DNA from: Streptococcaceae bacterium
Lineage (GTDB): Bacteria; Bacillota; Bacilli; Lactobacillales; Streptococcaceae
DNA length: 6,651 bases
Reading direction: 5' to 3'
NCBI GenBank assembly: GCA_009779335.1
Contig: WREM01000059.1
Span: 1 to 6,651 of the forward strand
Part shown: positions 1 to 6,118 of the stretch, one piece after another
How positions within the stretch are numbered: the first letter of the stretch is position 1
How the letters are laid out: the number at the start of each line of letters is the position of its first letter
Notes under the pieces: model-generated
Database searches by the model: none
What the model was told of the DNA's origin: nothing
The model's input: only the letters and a program-made list of their open reading frames with translations
Translations under genes and position numbers: made by a program

Positions 1-557
1 TATACGAAGAATTGTCAACTTATTTTACATCATCAGCTAAGATTGGCTTATTACACGGGAAATTGAAGAATGCTGAGAAAGATCAAATCATGCAAGCATT
101 CAAGTCTAAAGAGCTGGATATTTTAGTCTCAACAACAGTTATTGAAGTTGGGGTCGATGTACCCAACGCCACAGTAATGGTCATCATGGATGCAGATCGA
201 TTTGGGCTTAGTCAACTTCATCAACTCCGTGGACGTGTTGGGCGTGGTTCAAAAAAATCTTATGCCATATTGGTTGCCAATCCCAAGACAGATTCAGGAA
301 AAAATCGAATGACCATCATGACTCAGACGCAAAATGGATTTACACTGGCAGAAGAAGATCTGAAAATGCGTGGATCAGGAGAGATATTTGGTGTTCGTCA
401 ATCTGGAATTCCAGAATTTACAGTCGCCGATATTGTCAATGACTATAATATACTTGAAGTGGCACGACAAGAAGCTGTGGATGTGTTCAAGAATCACCAA
501 CAAGTAGAAAATAAAAAGCTCATCGAAAGCTTAGATGATATGGATGGATTTGATTAA
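1..557 (+). CDS. recG: ATP-dependent DNA helicase RecG, C-terminal part (5' end outside window)
   Basis: RecG is a superfamily 2 helicase that remodels stalled replication forks and branched recombination intermediates in the cytoplasm. The reading frame is open from base 3 to the TAA at 555-557, giving 184 visible residues, about the last quarter of a family protein of roughly 670-690 residues. Helicase motif V is visible at visible residues 43-56 (STTVIEVGVDVPNA) and motif VI at 75-82 (LRGRVGRG). The RecG-specific translocation region follows at 116-135, with EEDLKMRGSGE and FGVRQSG. A TTG at 12 lies mid-domain and is not a start, since the frame is open upstream to the window edge. The stop overlaps the next ATG (TAATG), so the two genes are probably cotranscribed and translationally coupled. 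Nothing looks damaged in the visible part. Identity is secure from the motifs. Confidence 0.96.
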   Translation, partial: YEELSTYFTSSAKIGLLHGKLKNAEKDQIMQAFKSKELDILVSTTVIEVGVDVPNATVMVIMDADRFGLSQLHQLRGRVGRGSKKSYAILVANPKTDSGKNRMTIMTQTQNGFTLAEEDLKMRGSGEIFGVRQSGIPEFTVADIVNDYNILEVARQEAVDVFKNHQQVENKKLIESLDDMDGFD

Positions 558-1295
558 TGGACAAGTTAAATCAATTAATAGATGAAACATGGAGCTTTCA
601 TCAAAAATTAAAAAAAGACAAGGAAACAAAAGACATTCTTGTCCCAGATTCTATGCCTTTATTGTGGCTTGGAAATTTTGAGGATTATAAGAAATCAAAC
701 TTAAAAGTGGTTACCTTAAGTAAAAATTCTTCTTATGCAGAGTTTGGAGAGAATAATCGCTTTGAAAAAATGGATTACCTCTCACAACTCACAAGTCTTA
801 CGGATAAAGACAGAGACAGAGACATCTATATCAATCAACTGAATGATTATTTATCACCCGAGTAAATGGTTTAACCCCTTATCAAAAATTATCCGATTTT
901 TCGATGCAGACTATACAGGAAAGTCGAATTCAGCTATTCACACAGACTTCTTTACTCCTATCCCCACTCATCCAGTGTGGCCGGGATTAAAGGATAAACA
1001 GAAACATTTCCCCATGCAGTACCCCAGACTTTTAGACATCTTGTCTCCGGACATTATTGTCACTTCTTTAAGTATGAAAAATGTGAAAATTCTACTTGAA
1101 AATATTGGAGAACAATACACAGAAATATTTTCAAAAGAAGAGCCTAATAAATCAGCAAAATACATTAAAGCTTACAGAATAGATGGCAAGCTAACGGTCA
1201 TCAATGGTCGTAATTTTCAAGGGACATATTTTGGAGGGATGTCATCAGAATTTATCAAAGAATGTATGGATGAGATTAGGGCATTGCTCCAATAA
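557..1295 (+). pseudogene. Frameshifted gene, possible uracil-DNA-glycosylase-superfamily protein
   Basis: Two adjoining frames look like one gene. The first (557-865, 102 residues) starts at an ATG overlapping the recG stop, with a weak GGATGG ribosome site at 542-547. The second (843-1295, 150 residues) has no ribosome site before its ATG at 843. Removing one T from the TTT at 850-852 joins them as NDYYHPSKWFNPL and gives about 245 residues. Visible blocks are VVTLSKNSSYAEF, AIHTDFFTPIPTHP, PDIIVTSLS and GRNFQGTYFGG. Their order resembles uracil-DNA-glycosylase-fold proteins, with an N-terminal loop like GLNPS, a central PDxxx strand and a late small-residue loop. That assignment is from memory of the family and is tentative, and no classic HPSP motif is present. 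Coupling to recG would fit a DNA-repair role. No other disabling change is seen, so the lesion is recent, a sequencing error, or a recoding site. Confidence 0.72.
842..865 (+). other. Apparent +1 frameshift site
   Basis: The upstream frame reads AAT GAT TAT TTA TCA CCC GAG TAA and stops at 863-865. The downstream frame, shifted forward by one base, reads TAT CAC CCG AGT AAA TGG and stays open to 1295. Deleting one T from the run at 850-852 restores one frame. A ribosomal slip from CCC to CCG at 857-860 would also join the frames, giving NDYLSPSKWF, but no enhancing stop or starved codon lies directly in the A site. A simple single-base insertion is the likeliest reading. Confidence 0.6.
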
Positions 1296-1300
1296 ATAAT

Positions 1301-1340
1301 GAAATAAAAAAGAGATGGTACTTTATCTCTTTTTTATTTT
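1301..1340. terminator. Bidirectional rho-independent terminator between convergent genes
   Basis: The arms AATAAAAAAGAGAT (1303-1316) and ATCTCTTTTTTATT (1325-1338) are perfectly complementary over 14 bp, extendable to 15 with A1302-T1339, around an 8-base loop. The 3' arm supplies a U-rich tract on either strand. The element lies 7 bp after the stop of the upstream gene. The mnmE stop codon (1336-1334, minus) sits within the stem, so the terminator serves both convergent transcripts. The stem is A/U-rich with only two G-C pairs, so its strength is uncertain. Confidence 0.8.
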
Positions 1341-2707
1341 CCTAAGCAGAACTGACTGAAGAGCTGTGTGATGAGTTCATCAGGTGCAGCATCTCCTGTG
1401 ATTTCTCCTAAAATCTGCCAACAGCGTGTCATATCCACTTGTAATAAATCAACAGGCTGACCTAGAGATAGTCCTTGATTGACTTCTTTGAGTGCTTGTA
1501 GAGCTTGTTCTACTAGGATAATATGACGTGTGTTAGAGAGATATGTGGCATCTTTTTCCTCTTGTACAAGACCAGATTCAGAGAAAAAGAGTGTGTTAAT
1601 CTGTGTTTCTAACTGGTCAAGATTTTGATTTTTCAGAGCAGAAACACGAATATAATCAGAGGGAATCCCAGCAATGTCAATTTGTTGGGGTAAATCGGTC
1701 TTGTTGAGAATGATGATACGATTGGAGTTGTTAGACATCTCAATCAATTCTTTGTCTTCATTTGTGAGAGGCGATGAAGCATCAAGCACTAACAAAACCA
1801 AATCAGCTTCTTGTAAGGTCTGTTTACTGCGTTCCACTCCAATTTTTTCAACTACATCCTCTGTTTCACGGATTCCTGCAGTGTCAATCAAGTGTAAAGG
1901 CACGCCTGCAATATTGGCGTATTCTTCGATAATGTCCCTCGTTGTCCCAGCAATATCTGTAACGATGGCTTTCTCTTCACGGAGCAGTTGATTGAGCAAG
2001 CTTGATTTCCCTACATTTGGACGACCGATAATGGCTGTCTTTAGTCCCTCACGAAGAATTTTTCCACGAGAGGCAGTAGCCAAAAGATTTTCTAATAAAT
2101 TCTCAAAATGTTTGGTTTTCTCAAGAACCATATTCGAGGTGACTTCCTCGACATCATCGTATTCTGGGTAATCAATATTAACTTCAACCTGTGCCAATGT
2201 TTCCAAAATTTCTTGACGAATGGTATTGATTAAATCAGATAAACTTCCGTCTAATTGTTTGACCGCATTATTTGCTGCTTTATCTGTCTTTGCACGAATA
2301 AGATCCATGACAGATTCAGCTTGTGCCAAGTCAATCCGCCCATTAAGAAAGGCACGTTTTGTAAATTCACCGGGTTCAGCCAGTCTTGCTCCGTTGCGTA
2401 GCAGGACTTGCAGAATTTCTTGAGTGACAGCAATTCCGCCGTGTGTGTTGATTTCTATAATATCTTCTCGAGTAAATGTGCGTGGTGCACGCATAAGAGA
2501 AAGCATAACCTCATCAATCAGAGTGTCATTCTCTACAATATGCCCATAATTAATGGTATGGCTTTCCATAGTAGAGAGTTCTTTTCCCTTAAAGACTTTG
2601 CCTACAATTTTTAGAGCATCAGTCCCGGAAAGACGGACAATGGCAATAGCCCCTTCTCCTAAGGGTGTAGAAATAGCAGCAATAGTATCAAATTCTTGTG
2701 TTAACAT
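1334..2707 (-). CDS. mnmE: tRNA uridine-5-carboxymethylaminomethyl(34) synthesis GTPase MnmE
   Basis: MnmE (TrmE) works with MnmG to modify the wobble uridine of several tRNAs, using GTP hydrolysis and a folate-derived one-carbon unit. The 457-residue length is normal. Residues 1-118 form the N-terminal folate-binding domain, including EDIIEINTHGG. A helical domain is interrupted by a G domain with G1 GRPNVGKS (228-235), G2 GTTRD (254-258), G3 DTAG (275-278), G4 NKTD (335-338) and SAL (356-358). The protein ends in CLGK with the conserved cysteine at 454, a permitted form of the family's C-x-G-K ending. The ATG at 2707-2705 matches the usual N-terminus. Upstream, AAGG is 12 nt away, rather far for a ribosome site, and TAAAAT sits 6 nt before the ATG. 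The gene is divergent from the pseudouridine synthase and convergent with the recG operon. Confidence 0.97.
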   Translation of the reverse strand: MLTQEFDTIAAISTPLGEGAIAIVRLSGTDALKIVGKVFKGKELSTMESHTINYGHIVENDTLIDEVMLSLMRAPRTFTREDIIEINTHGGIAVTQEILQVLLRNGARLAEPGEFTKRAFLNGRIDLAQAESVMDLIRAKTDKAANNAVKQLDGSLSDLINTIRQEILETLAQVEVNIDYPEYDDVEEVTSNMVLEKTKHFENLLENLLATASRGKILREGLKTAIIGRPNVGKSSLLNQLLREEKAIVTDIAGTTRDIIEEYANIAGVPLHLIDTAGIRETEDVVEKIGVERSKQTLQEADLVLLVLDASSPLTNEDKELIEMSNNSNRIIILNKTDLPQQIDIAGIPSDYIRVSALKNQNLDQLETQINTLFFSESGLVQEEKDATYLSNTRHIILVEQALQALKEVNQGLSLGQPVDLLQVDMTRCWQILGEITGDAAPDELITQLFSQFCLGK

Positions 2708-2753
2708 ATTACAATTTTACCTTATTTCCCCATAAAAGTAGTAAAATAAATCT
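2708..2753. promoter_or_regulatory. Divergent promoter region of mnmE and rsuA, possibly leaderless on both sides
   Basis: This 46-bp gap must hold promoters for both flanking genes unless they lie inside coding DNA. TAAAAT on the plus strand at 2742-2747 is followed by 6 nt and then the rsuA ATG. TAAAAT on the minus strand (2719-2714) is followed by 6 nt and then the mnmE ATG. Each differs from TATAAT at one base. At the usual -10 to start-site distance, transcription would begin at or next to the A of each ATG. No good -35 is seen: the best on the plus strand is TTTACC at 2716-2721, with an overlong 20-bp spacer. The sequence is A/T-rich, so chance matches are possible. Confidence 0.5.
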
Positions 2754-3488
2754 ATGAGACTGGATAAATTCTTAGTAGAAACAGGACTAGGGTCACGCAC
2801 AGAGGTAAAGAATCTTTTGAAGAAAGGCTTAATCACTGTCAACCAAAGCCTTGTCAAGGAAGCAAAACAACAAATTGATGAACATGCTGATGTGGTTGAA
2901 TATGATGGGAAGCCATTGATTTATCAAGAATTTTATTACTATATGCTTAACAAACCTGCAGGAGTAGTCTCAGCAACACAAGACAATAGAGATAAGACAG
3001 TCATTGAATTATTATCCAAGGAAGATTATCGAGCAGATCTATTTCCTGTGGGAAGACTGGACAAGGACACCGAAGGTCTACTTCTGCTTTCTAATGATGG
3101 GATTTTAGCTCATGATTTACTCAGTCCAAAGAAACATGTTGATAAGGAATATTTTGCTCAGATAGAAGGTTTAGTGACTCCTCAAACTATTGATGGGTTT
3201 GAAAAAGGGCTAAAGCTTAAATCAGGGGAAGAAGTAAAGCCGGCACAGTTGACTATCATCGAAACAGATGATGAAGCTCAAAAGAGTAAAATCAGTCTGA
3301 TTATCCATGAAGGTAAATTTCATCAAGTCAAGCGAATGTTTGAGGCGGTAGGGTTGAAAGTTATTTATCTTAAACGTCTGAGAATGAAAAATCTAACCCT
3401 TGATAAACGTTTGGAAAAAGGACACTATCGTCCACTGACGAATGAAGAAATAAAAGATTTAAGAAATGAGAAAGAGAGCAAATCATGA
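2754..3488 (+). CDS. rsuA: RsuA-family rRNA pseudouridine synthase
   Basis: This enzyme isomerises a specific uridine to pseudouridine in rRNA. RsuA itself targets U516 of 16S rRNA (E. coli numbering). The 244 residues fit the family. An S4 RNA-binding domain spans about 1-60 and begins with the typical MRLDKFL, which fixes the start at this ATG because the frame has an in-frame TAA at 2742-2744. The catalytic domain has MLNKPAGVVSA (64-74), the active-site motif GRLDKDTEGLLLLSNDG (100-116) with catalytic Asp103, and HQVKRMF near the C-terminus. The exact target, 16S or a 23S site, cannot be read from the sequence, so the symbol is provisional. No Shine-Dalgarno sequence precedes the ATG, unlike the genes downstream. 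The stop overlaps the ABC ATPase start (ATGA), so the two are coupled. Confidence 0.9.
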   Translation: MRLDKFLVETGLGSRTEVKNLLKKGLITVNQSLVKEAKQQIDEHADVVEYDGKPLIYQEFYYYMLNKPAGVVSATQDNRDKTVIELLSKEDYRADLFPVGRLDKDTEGLLLLSNDGILAHDLLSPKKHVDKEYFAQIEGLVTPQTIDGFEKGLKLKSGEEVKPAQLTIIETDDEAQKSKISLIIHEGKFHQVKRMFEAVGLKVIYLKRLRMKNLTLDKRLEKGHYRPLTNEEIKDLRNEKESKS

Positions 3489-4216
3489 CAACCACAGTTT
3501 CAATAAAAGATTTAACCGTACAATTTGAAGATAAGAAAATATTAGATGATTTATCCATTGATTTTCAAACGGGGGAGATAGTAGGACTGATTGGGCCATC
3601 AGGTGCAGGAAAATCAACCTTTATCAATGCGATGATAGGAATGATTAAGGTAAATAGCGGGCAGGTCACCTTATTTGATACGCTCATGCCTAATCGTCCA
3701 ATCATGAATCAAGTAGGATATATGGCCCAATCCGATGCCCTTTTTCCAGAATTGACCGGACGAGATAATTTAGAATTTTTCGGTGCTTTACAGGGATTAT
3801 CGAAAAAAGATTTATCAGAGAAGATGAATAAAGCAGCAGAATTGGTTAACTTAACTGACCAGTTGGACAGAAAAATCTCACAGTATTCAGGTGGGATGAA
3901 ACGTCGTCTGAGTTTAGCCATCGCTCTGCAAACAGATGCCCCATTAATCTTACTGGATGAACCCACAGTAGGGATTGATCCTGAATTAAGACAGGAAATA
4001 TGGCAAGAATTAGACCATCAAGCCAAACAAGGTAAGACTATACTGGTCACTACCCATGTCATGGATGAAGCAGAAAAATGTGATCAAGTCTTGCTTTTGC
4101 GAGAAGGGAAATTTGTCGCACAAGGAAGTCCCTCACAACTGAAAGAAAGATATGCCGTTCAATCTATAGAAGAAGCCTTTATTGCAGCAGGAAAGGAGTT
4201 GTCTCATGAGAATTAA
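3485..4216 (+). CDS. ABC transporter ATP-binding protein (ABC-2 exporter type)
   Basis: This is the cytoplasmic ATPase subunit of an export-type ABC transporter. All the motifs of one complete nucleotide-binding domain are present in 243 residues: Walker A GPSGAGKST (37-45), Q-loop Gln82, signature YSGGMKRR (134-141), Walker B LILLDEP (154-160), D-loop GID (163-165) and switch His191. The family resembles DrrA/NodI-like ATPases that pair with ABC-2 permeases, which the next gene encodes. The substrate is unknown. Such pairs export drugs, lipids, peptides or polysaccharide, and no biosynthetic or immunity gene nearby narrows this. The ATG overlaps the upstream stop by four bases, and a weak purine-rich ribosome site (AGAGAG, 3473-3478) lies 6 nt before it. 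Identity as an ABC ATPase is secure. Confidence 0.95.
   Translation: MTTTVSIKDLTVQFEDKKILDDLSIDFQTGEIVGLIGPSGAGKSTFINAMIGMIKVNSGQVTLFDTLMPNRPIMNQVGYMAQSDALFPELTGRDNLEFFGALQGLSKKDLSEKMNKAAELVNLTDQLDRKISQYSGGMKRRLSLAIALQTDAPLILLDEPTVGIDPELRQEIWQELDHQAKQGKTILVTTHVMDEAEKCDQVLLLREGKFVAQGSPSQLKERYAVQSIEEAFIAAGKELSHEN
4192..4198 (+). promoter_or_regulatory. Ribosome binding site that fixes the permease start
   Basis: AAAGGAG lies inside the 3' end of the ATPase gene, 7 nt before the ATG at 4206. It supports that ATG over the in-frame TTG at 4182, which has no such site and would add eight residues without family character. Confidence 0.85.
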
Positions 4217-5288
4217 ATCCATTGTTAAACGTATTTTATTGCAACGTCGTGGGGATAAACGCAGTCTTGCTCTTCTCTTTCTTGCCCCTTTAATCATATT
4301 GACCTTACTTTACTTTCTATTACAAGTGCCATCTGATGTTAAATTTCGTTTAGGATTAGACAATCAAACCAGTCAGGCGACTTCAACATCAATGATTGCC
4401 AGTCAACTGGAAAAAAGTGATAAATTTGATGTGATCAAGGTGACTGATAATAGCAGACAAACAGTCAATGATAAAAGCCTAGATGCTGTACTTGTCGTCA
4501 AAGATAATAAACTGGATGTGACTTATACCAATAGAGACACAGGAAAAACTCAACAAATGTTTGCTCTCTTATCAAGATACGTACAAGCAGGACAAGAACA
4601 GAAATTGACAAATGTTCCGACCAATCGAATGACTCCACTTTCTCCACCAACCATAGAACAGCACTATCTTTATGGGGATTCATCTACTAATCTCTTTAAG
4701 AATCTTGCTCCTATTCTTGTTGTTTTTTTTGTCTTCTTCTTTGTTTTTCTTATTTCAGGAATATCATTGGTCAACGAGCGAACCAGTGGAACGCTTGGAC
4801 GTATGCTCATCACACCCATCAAGCGTTACGAGATCGTGACAGGGTACAGTTTATCCTATGGTCTATTAGCCGTTGTACAAACTATTCTTGTTCTTCTTTG
4901 GACTCATTTTGTATTAGGCATGCAAATTCTTGGTTCTTTTGCATGGGTCATTGTCATTAATTTACTGATTGCCTTAATTGCCCTTTTGTTAGGTCTCTTG
5001 CTTTCGGCTTTGGCAAAAACGGAATTTCAATTTGTACAGCTCATTCCTATTGCCATTGTCCCTCAATTTTTCTTTTCGGGATTAATCAATGTAGATACCA
5101 TGCCGGCACCTATGCAATGGTTGGCACATCTCATGCCACTCTACTATGGGGTAGATGGTTTACAGAGGGTTATTAAACAGGCACAAGGCTTCTCGGCCAT
5201 TAGTTTTGATTTATTGATTTTGATTCTTATTGCAGGCTTGCTTTATATGTTGAATGTCCTTGCACTAAAAAATCTTCGTCGGACTTAA
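4206..5288 (+). CDS. ABC-2 type transporter permease
   Basis: This is the membrane subunit partnering the preceding ATPase. It has 360 residues from the ATG chosen by the strong ribosome site 7 nt upstream. The order is typical of ABC-2 permeases: a short basic N-terminus, one membrane helix (about 20-40), a large extracytoplasmic domain (about 41-165), then five further hydrophobic segments near 167-188, 212-236, 244-270, 274-292 and 333-354. The motif ERTSGTLGRMLITP (191-204) matches the family's E-x-x-x-GTL-x-x-x-L-x-TP coupling region after the second helix. The gene overlaps the ATPase by 11 bases, so the two are made together. The extracytoplasmic part is polar and rich in Ser, Thr, Asp and Lys. 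The substrate cannot be inferred. The last codons double as the upstream part of the rpiA promoter region. Confidence 0.93.
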   Translation: MRIKSIVKRILLQRRGDKRSLALLFLAPLIILTLLYFLLQVPSDVKFRLGLDNQTSQATSTSMIASQLEKSDKFDVIKVTDNSRQTVNDKSLDAVLVVKDNKLDVTYTNRDTGKTQQMFALLSRYVQAGQEQKLTNVPTNRMTPLSPPTIEQHYLYGDSSTNLFKNLAPILVVFFVFFFVFLISGISLVNERTSGTLGRMLITPIKRYEIVTGYSLSYGLLAVVQTILVLLWTHFVLGMQILGSFAWVIVINLLIALIALLLGLLLSALAKTEFQFVQLIPIAIVPQFFFSGLINVDTMPAPMQWLAHLMPLYYGVDGLQRVIKQAQGFSAISFDLLILILIAGLLYMLNVLALKNLRRT

Positions 5289-5295
5289 AATGAAA

Positions 5296-5304
5296 TGATA
5301 TAAT
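5296..5304 (+). promoter_or_regulatory. Extended -10 promoter of rpiA
   Basis: TGATATAAT is a perfect extended -10 element (TGn plus TATAAT). It lies 27 nt before the rpiA ATG. The -35 region would fall in the last codons of the permease gene, where no good TTGACA match is seen, as is common for extended -10 promoters. Readthrough from the ABC operon is also possible, because no terminator lies between 5289 and 5331. Confidence 0.75.
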
Positions 5305-5331
5305 AGAAGAAAAGTAAATAGAGGGGTCATA

Positions 5332-6006
5332 ATGGAGAATCTAAAGCAAGAGGCAGCGATAAAAGCAGCGGAATTTGTAAAAGATGGGATGATTGTTGGT
5401 TTGGGTACAGGATCAACGACAGCATTCTTTGTTCAAGAATTGGGACGTCGCATGAAAGAAGAAAGTCTTCAAATTACGGGTGTAACAACATCTTCACAGA
5501 CCAGTCAACTGGCTCAATCTCTCAACATTCCATTGAAAGACATTGATCAAGTGGGAAAAATTGATCTAACGATTGATGGTGCAGATGAGGTAGATAGCCA
5601 ACTCAATGGTATTAAAGGTGGCGGTGCAGCACTTCTTATGGAGAAAATTGTGGCAACATACTCCACAGATTATATGTGGATCATTGATGAGAGCAAATTA
5701 TCTGAATGCTTAGGTGCTTTTAAACTTCCGGTTGAAGTCATTCCATATGGATCTGATCAGCTTTTCAAACAGTTTGAAAAGCAAGGCTATACTCCCAGTT
5801 ATCGTACAGATGAAAAAGGTCAAAAACTGGTGACAGATATGCAACACTATATTATTGATTTAGATTTGAAGAGCATTGCAAATCCAGAAAAATTAGCCCA
5901 GAAACTTGATCAAACAGTTGGTGTGGTCGAGCACGGACTCTTCAATAATATGGTTAAAAAAGTGATTGTCGCAGGACAATCAGGGATTCAAATATTAGAA
6001 AAGTAA
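5332..6006 (+). CDS. rpiA: Ribose-5-phosphate isomerase A
   Basis: RpiA interconverts ribose 5-phosphate and ribulose 5-phosphate in the non-oxidative pentose phosphate pathway, supplying ribose for nucleotides. The 224 residues match the family length. The phosphate-binding loop GLGTGST is at 23-29, the active-site block DGADE at 82-86, and KGGGAALLMEK at 95-105 includes Lys95 and Glu104, equivalent to the catalytic residues of the E. coli enzyme. VEHGLF follows at 199-204. The ATG has a ribosome site GAGGGG (5321-5326) with a 5-nt gap and an extended -10 promoter upstream, so the gene can be a separate transcription unit. The stop codon TAA is part of the 26-bp palindrome that holds the parS-like site. 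Confidence 0.97.
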   Translation: MENLKQEAAIKAAEFVKDGMIVGLGTGSTTAFFVQELGRRMKEESLQITGVTTSSQTSQLAQSLNIPLKDIDQVGKIDLTIDGADEVDSQLNGIKGGGAALLMEKIVATYSTDYMWIIDESKLSECLGAFKLPVEVIPYGSDQLFKQFEKQGYTPSYRTDEKGQKLVTDMQHYIIDLDLKSIANPEKLAQKLDQTVGVVEHGLFNNMVKKVIVAGQSGIQILEK

Positions 6007-6035
6007 AATGTTTCACGTGAAACATTTTATTATTC
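6004..6035 (+). terminator. Possible terminator overlapping the parS palindrome
   Basis: The perfect palindrome runs 6004-6029, longer than parS itself. As RNA, AAAATGTTTC (6005-6014) could pair with GAAACATTTT (6019-6028) around an ACGU loop, followed by ATTATT. Position right after the rpiA stop fits a terminator. The tail is only moderately U-rich, so it may simply be a parS site in A/T-rich surroundings. Confidence 0.45.
6009..6024. promoter_or_regulatory. parS: parS-like ParB/Spo0J binding site
   Basis: TGTTTCACGTGAAACA is a perfect 16-bp inverted repeat and matches the Firmicute parS consensus TGTTNCACGTGAAACA at every position. parS sites nucleate ParB spreading, which loads SMC condensin and organises the origin region. 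It lies directly after rpiA. This is the only CACGTG-centred palindrome I saw in the window. Binding is inferred from the sequence alone. Confidence 0.88.
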
Positions 6036-6062
6036 GTACGCTTATTCAAATGACATAAAATT

Positions 6063-6071
6063 TGATAAAAT
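6063..6071 (+). promoter_or_regulatory. Extended -10 promoter of mreC
   Basis: TGATAAAAT matches the extended -10 pattern with one mismatch in the hexamer, 47 nt before the GTG start. No strong -35 is seen, with TATTCA at 6043-6048 the best at 17-bp spacing. The rest of the gap to 6118 shows only the ribosome site AGGA at 6108-6111. Confidence 0.55.
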
Positions 6072-6118
6072 AGATAGAGGTTTCAACTCAAAAATAATGA
6101 ACGTGATAGGAAATAAAA

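Noticed and set aside
809..824. GACAGA hexamer repeat (2.7 copies) just before the frameshift
   Set aside because: The unit is six bases, so copy-number change keeps the frame and cannot explain the shift. It only encodes a short Asp-Arg run.
968..1165. Minus-strand open frame of 65 codons
   Set aside because: It lies opposite the glycosylase-like gene, has low-complexity translation and no family resemblance. The plus strand has the coherent protein.
843..1295. The second half of the split gene as an independent gene
   Set aside because: There is no ribosome site before the ATG at 843, it overlaps the preceding frame, and its N-terminus continues the upstream protein smoothly after a one-base correction.
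1674..2735. Several plus-strand open frames opposite mnmE (1674-1991, 2220-2423, 2408-2614, 2553-2735)
   Set aside because: They lie wholly or almost wholly antisense to a clear, full-length mnmE and show no recognisable protein motifs.
4182..4205. TTG start eight codons upstream for the permease
   Set aside because: The strong AAAGGAG lies between it and the ATG at 4206 at ideal spacing, so translation should start at 4206.
3370..4683. Minus-strand open frames opposite rsuA and the ABC genes (3370-3558, 3709-3966, 4498-4683)
   Set aside because: They are antisense to well-supported genes and have no motif, ribosome site or family character.
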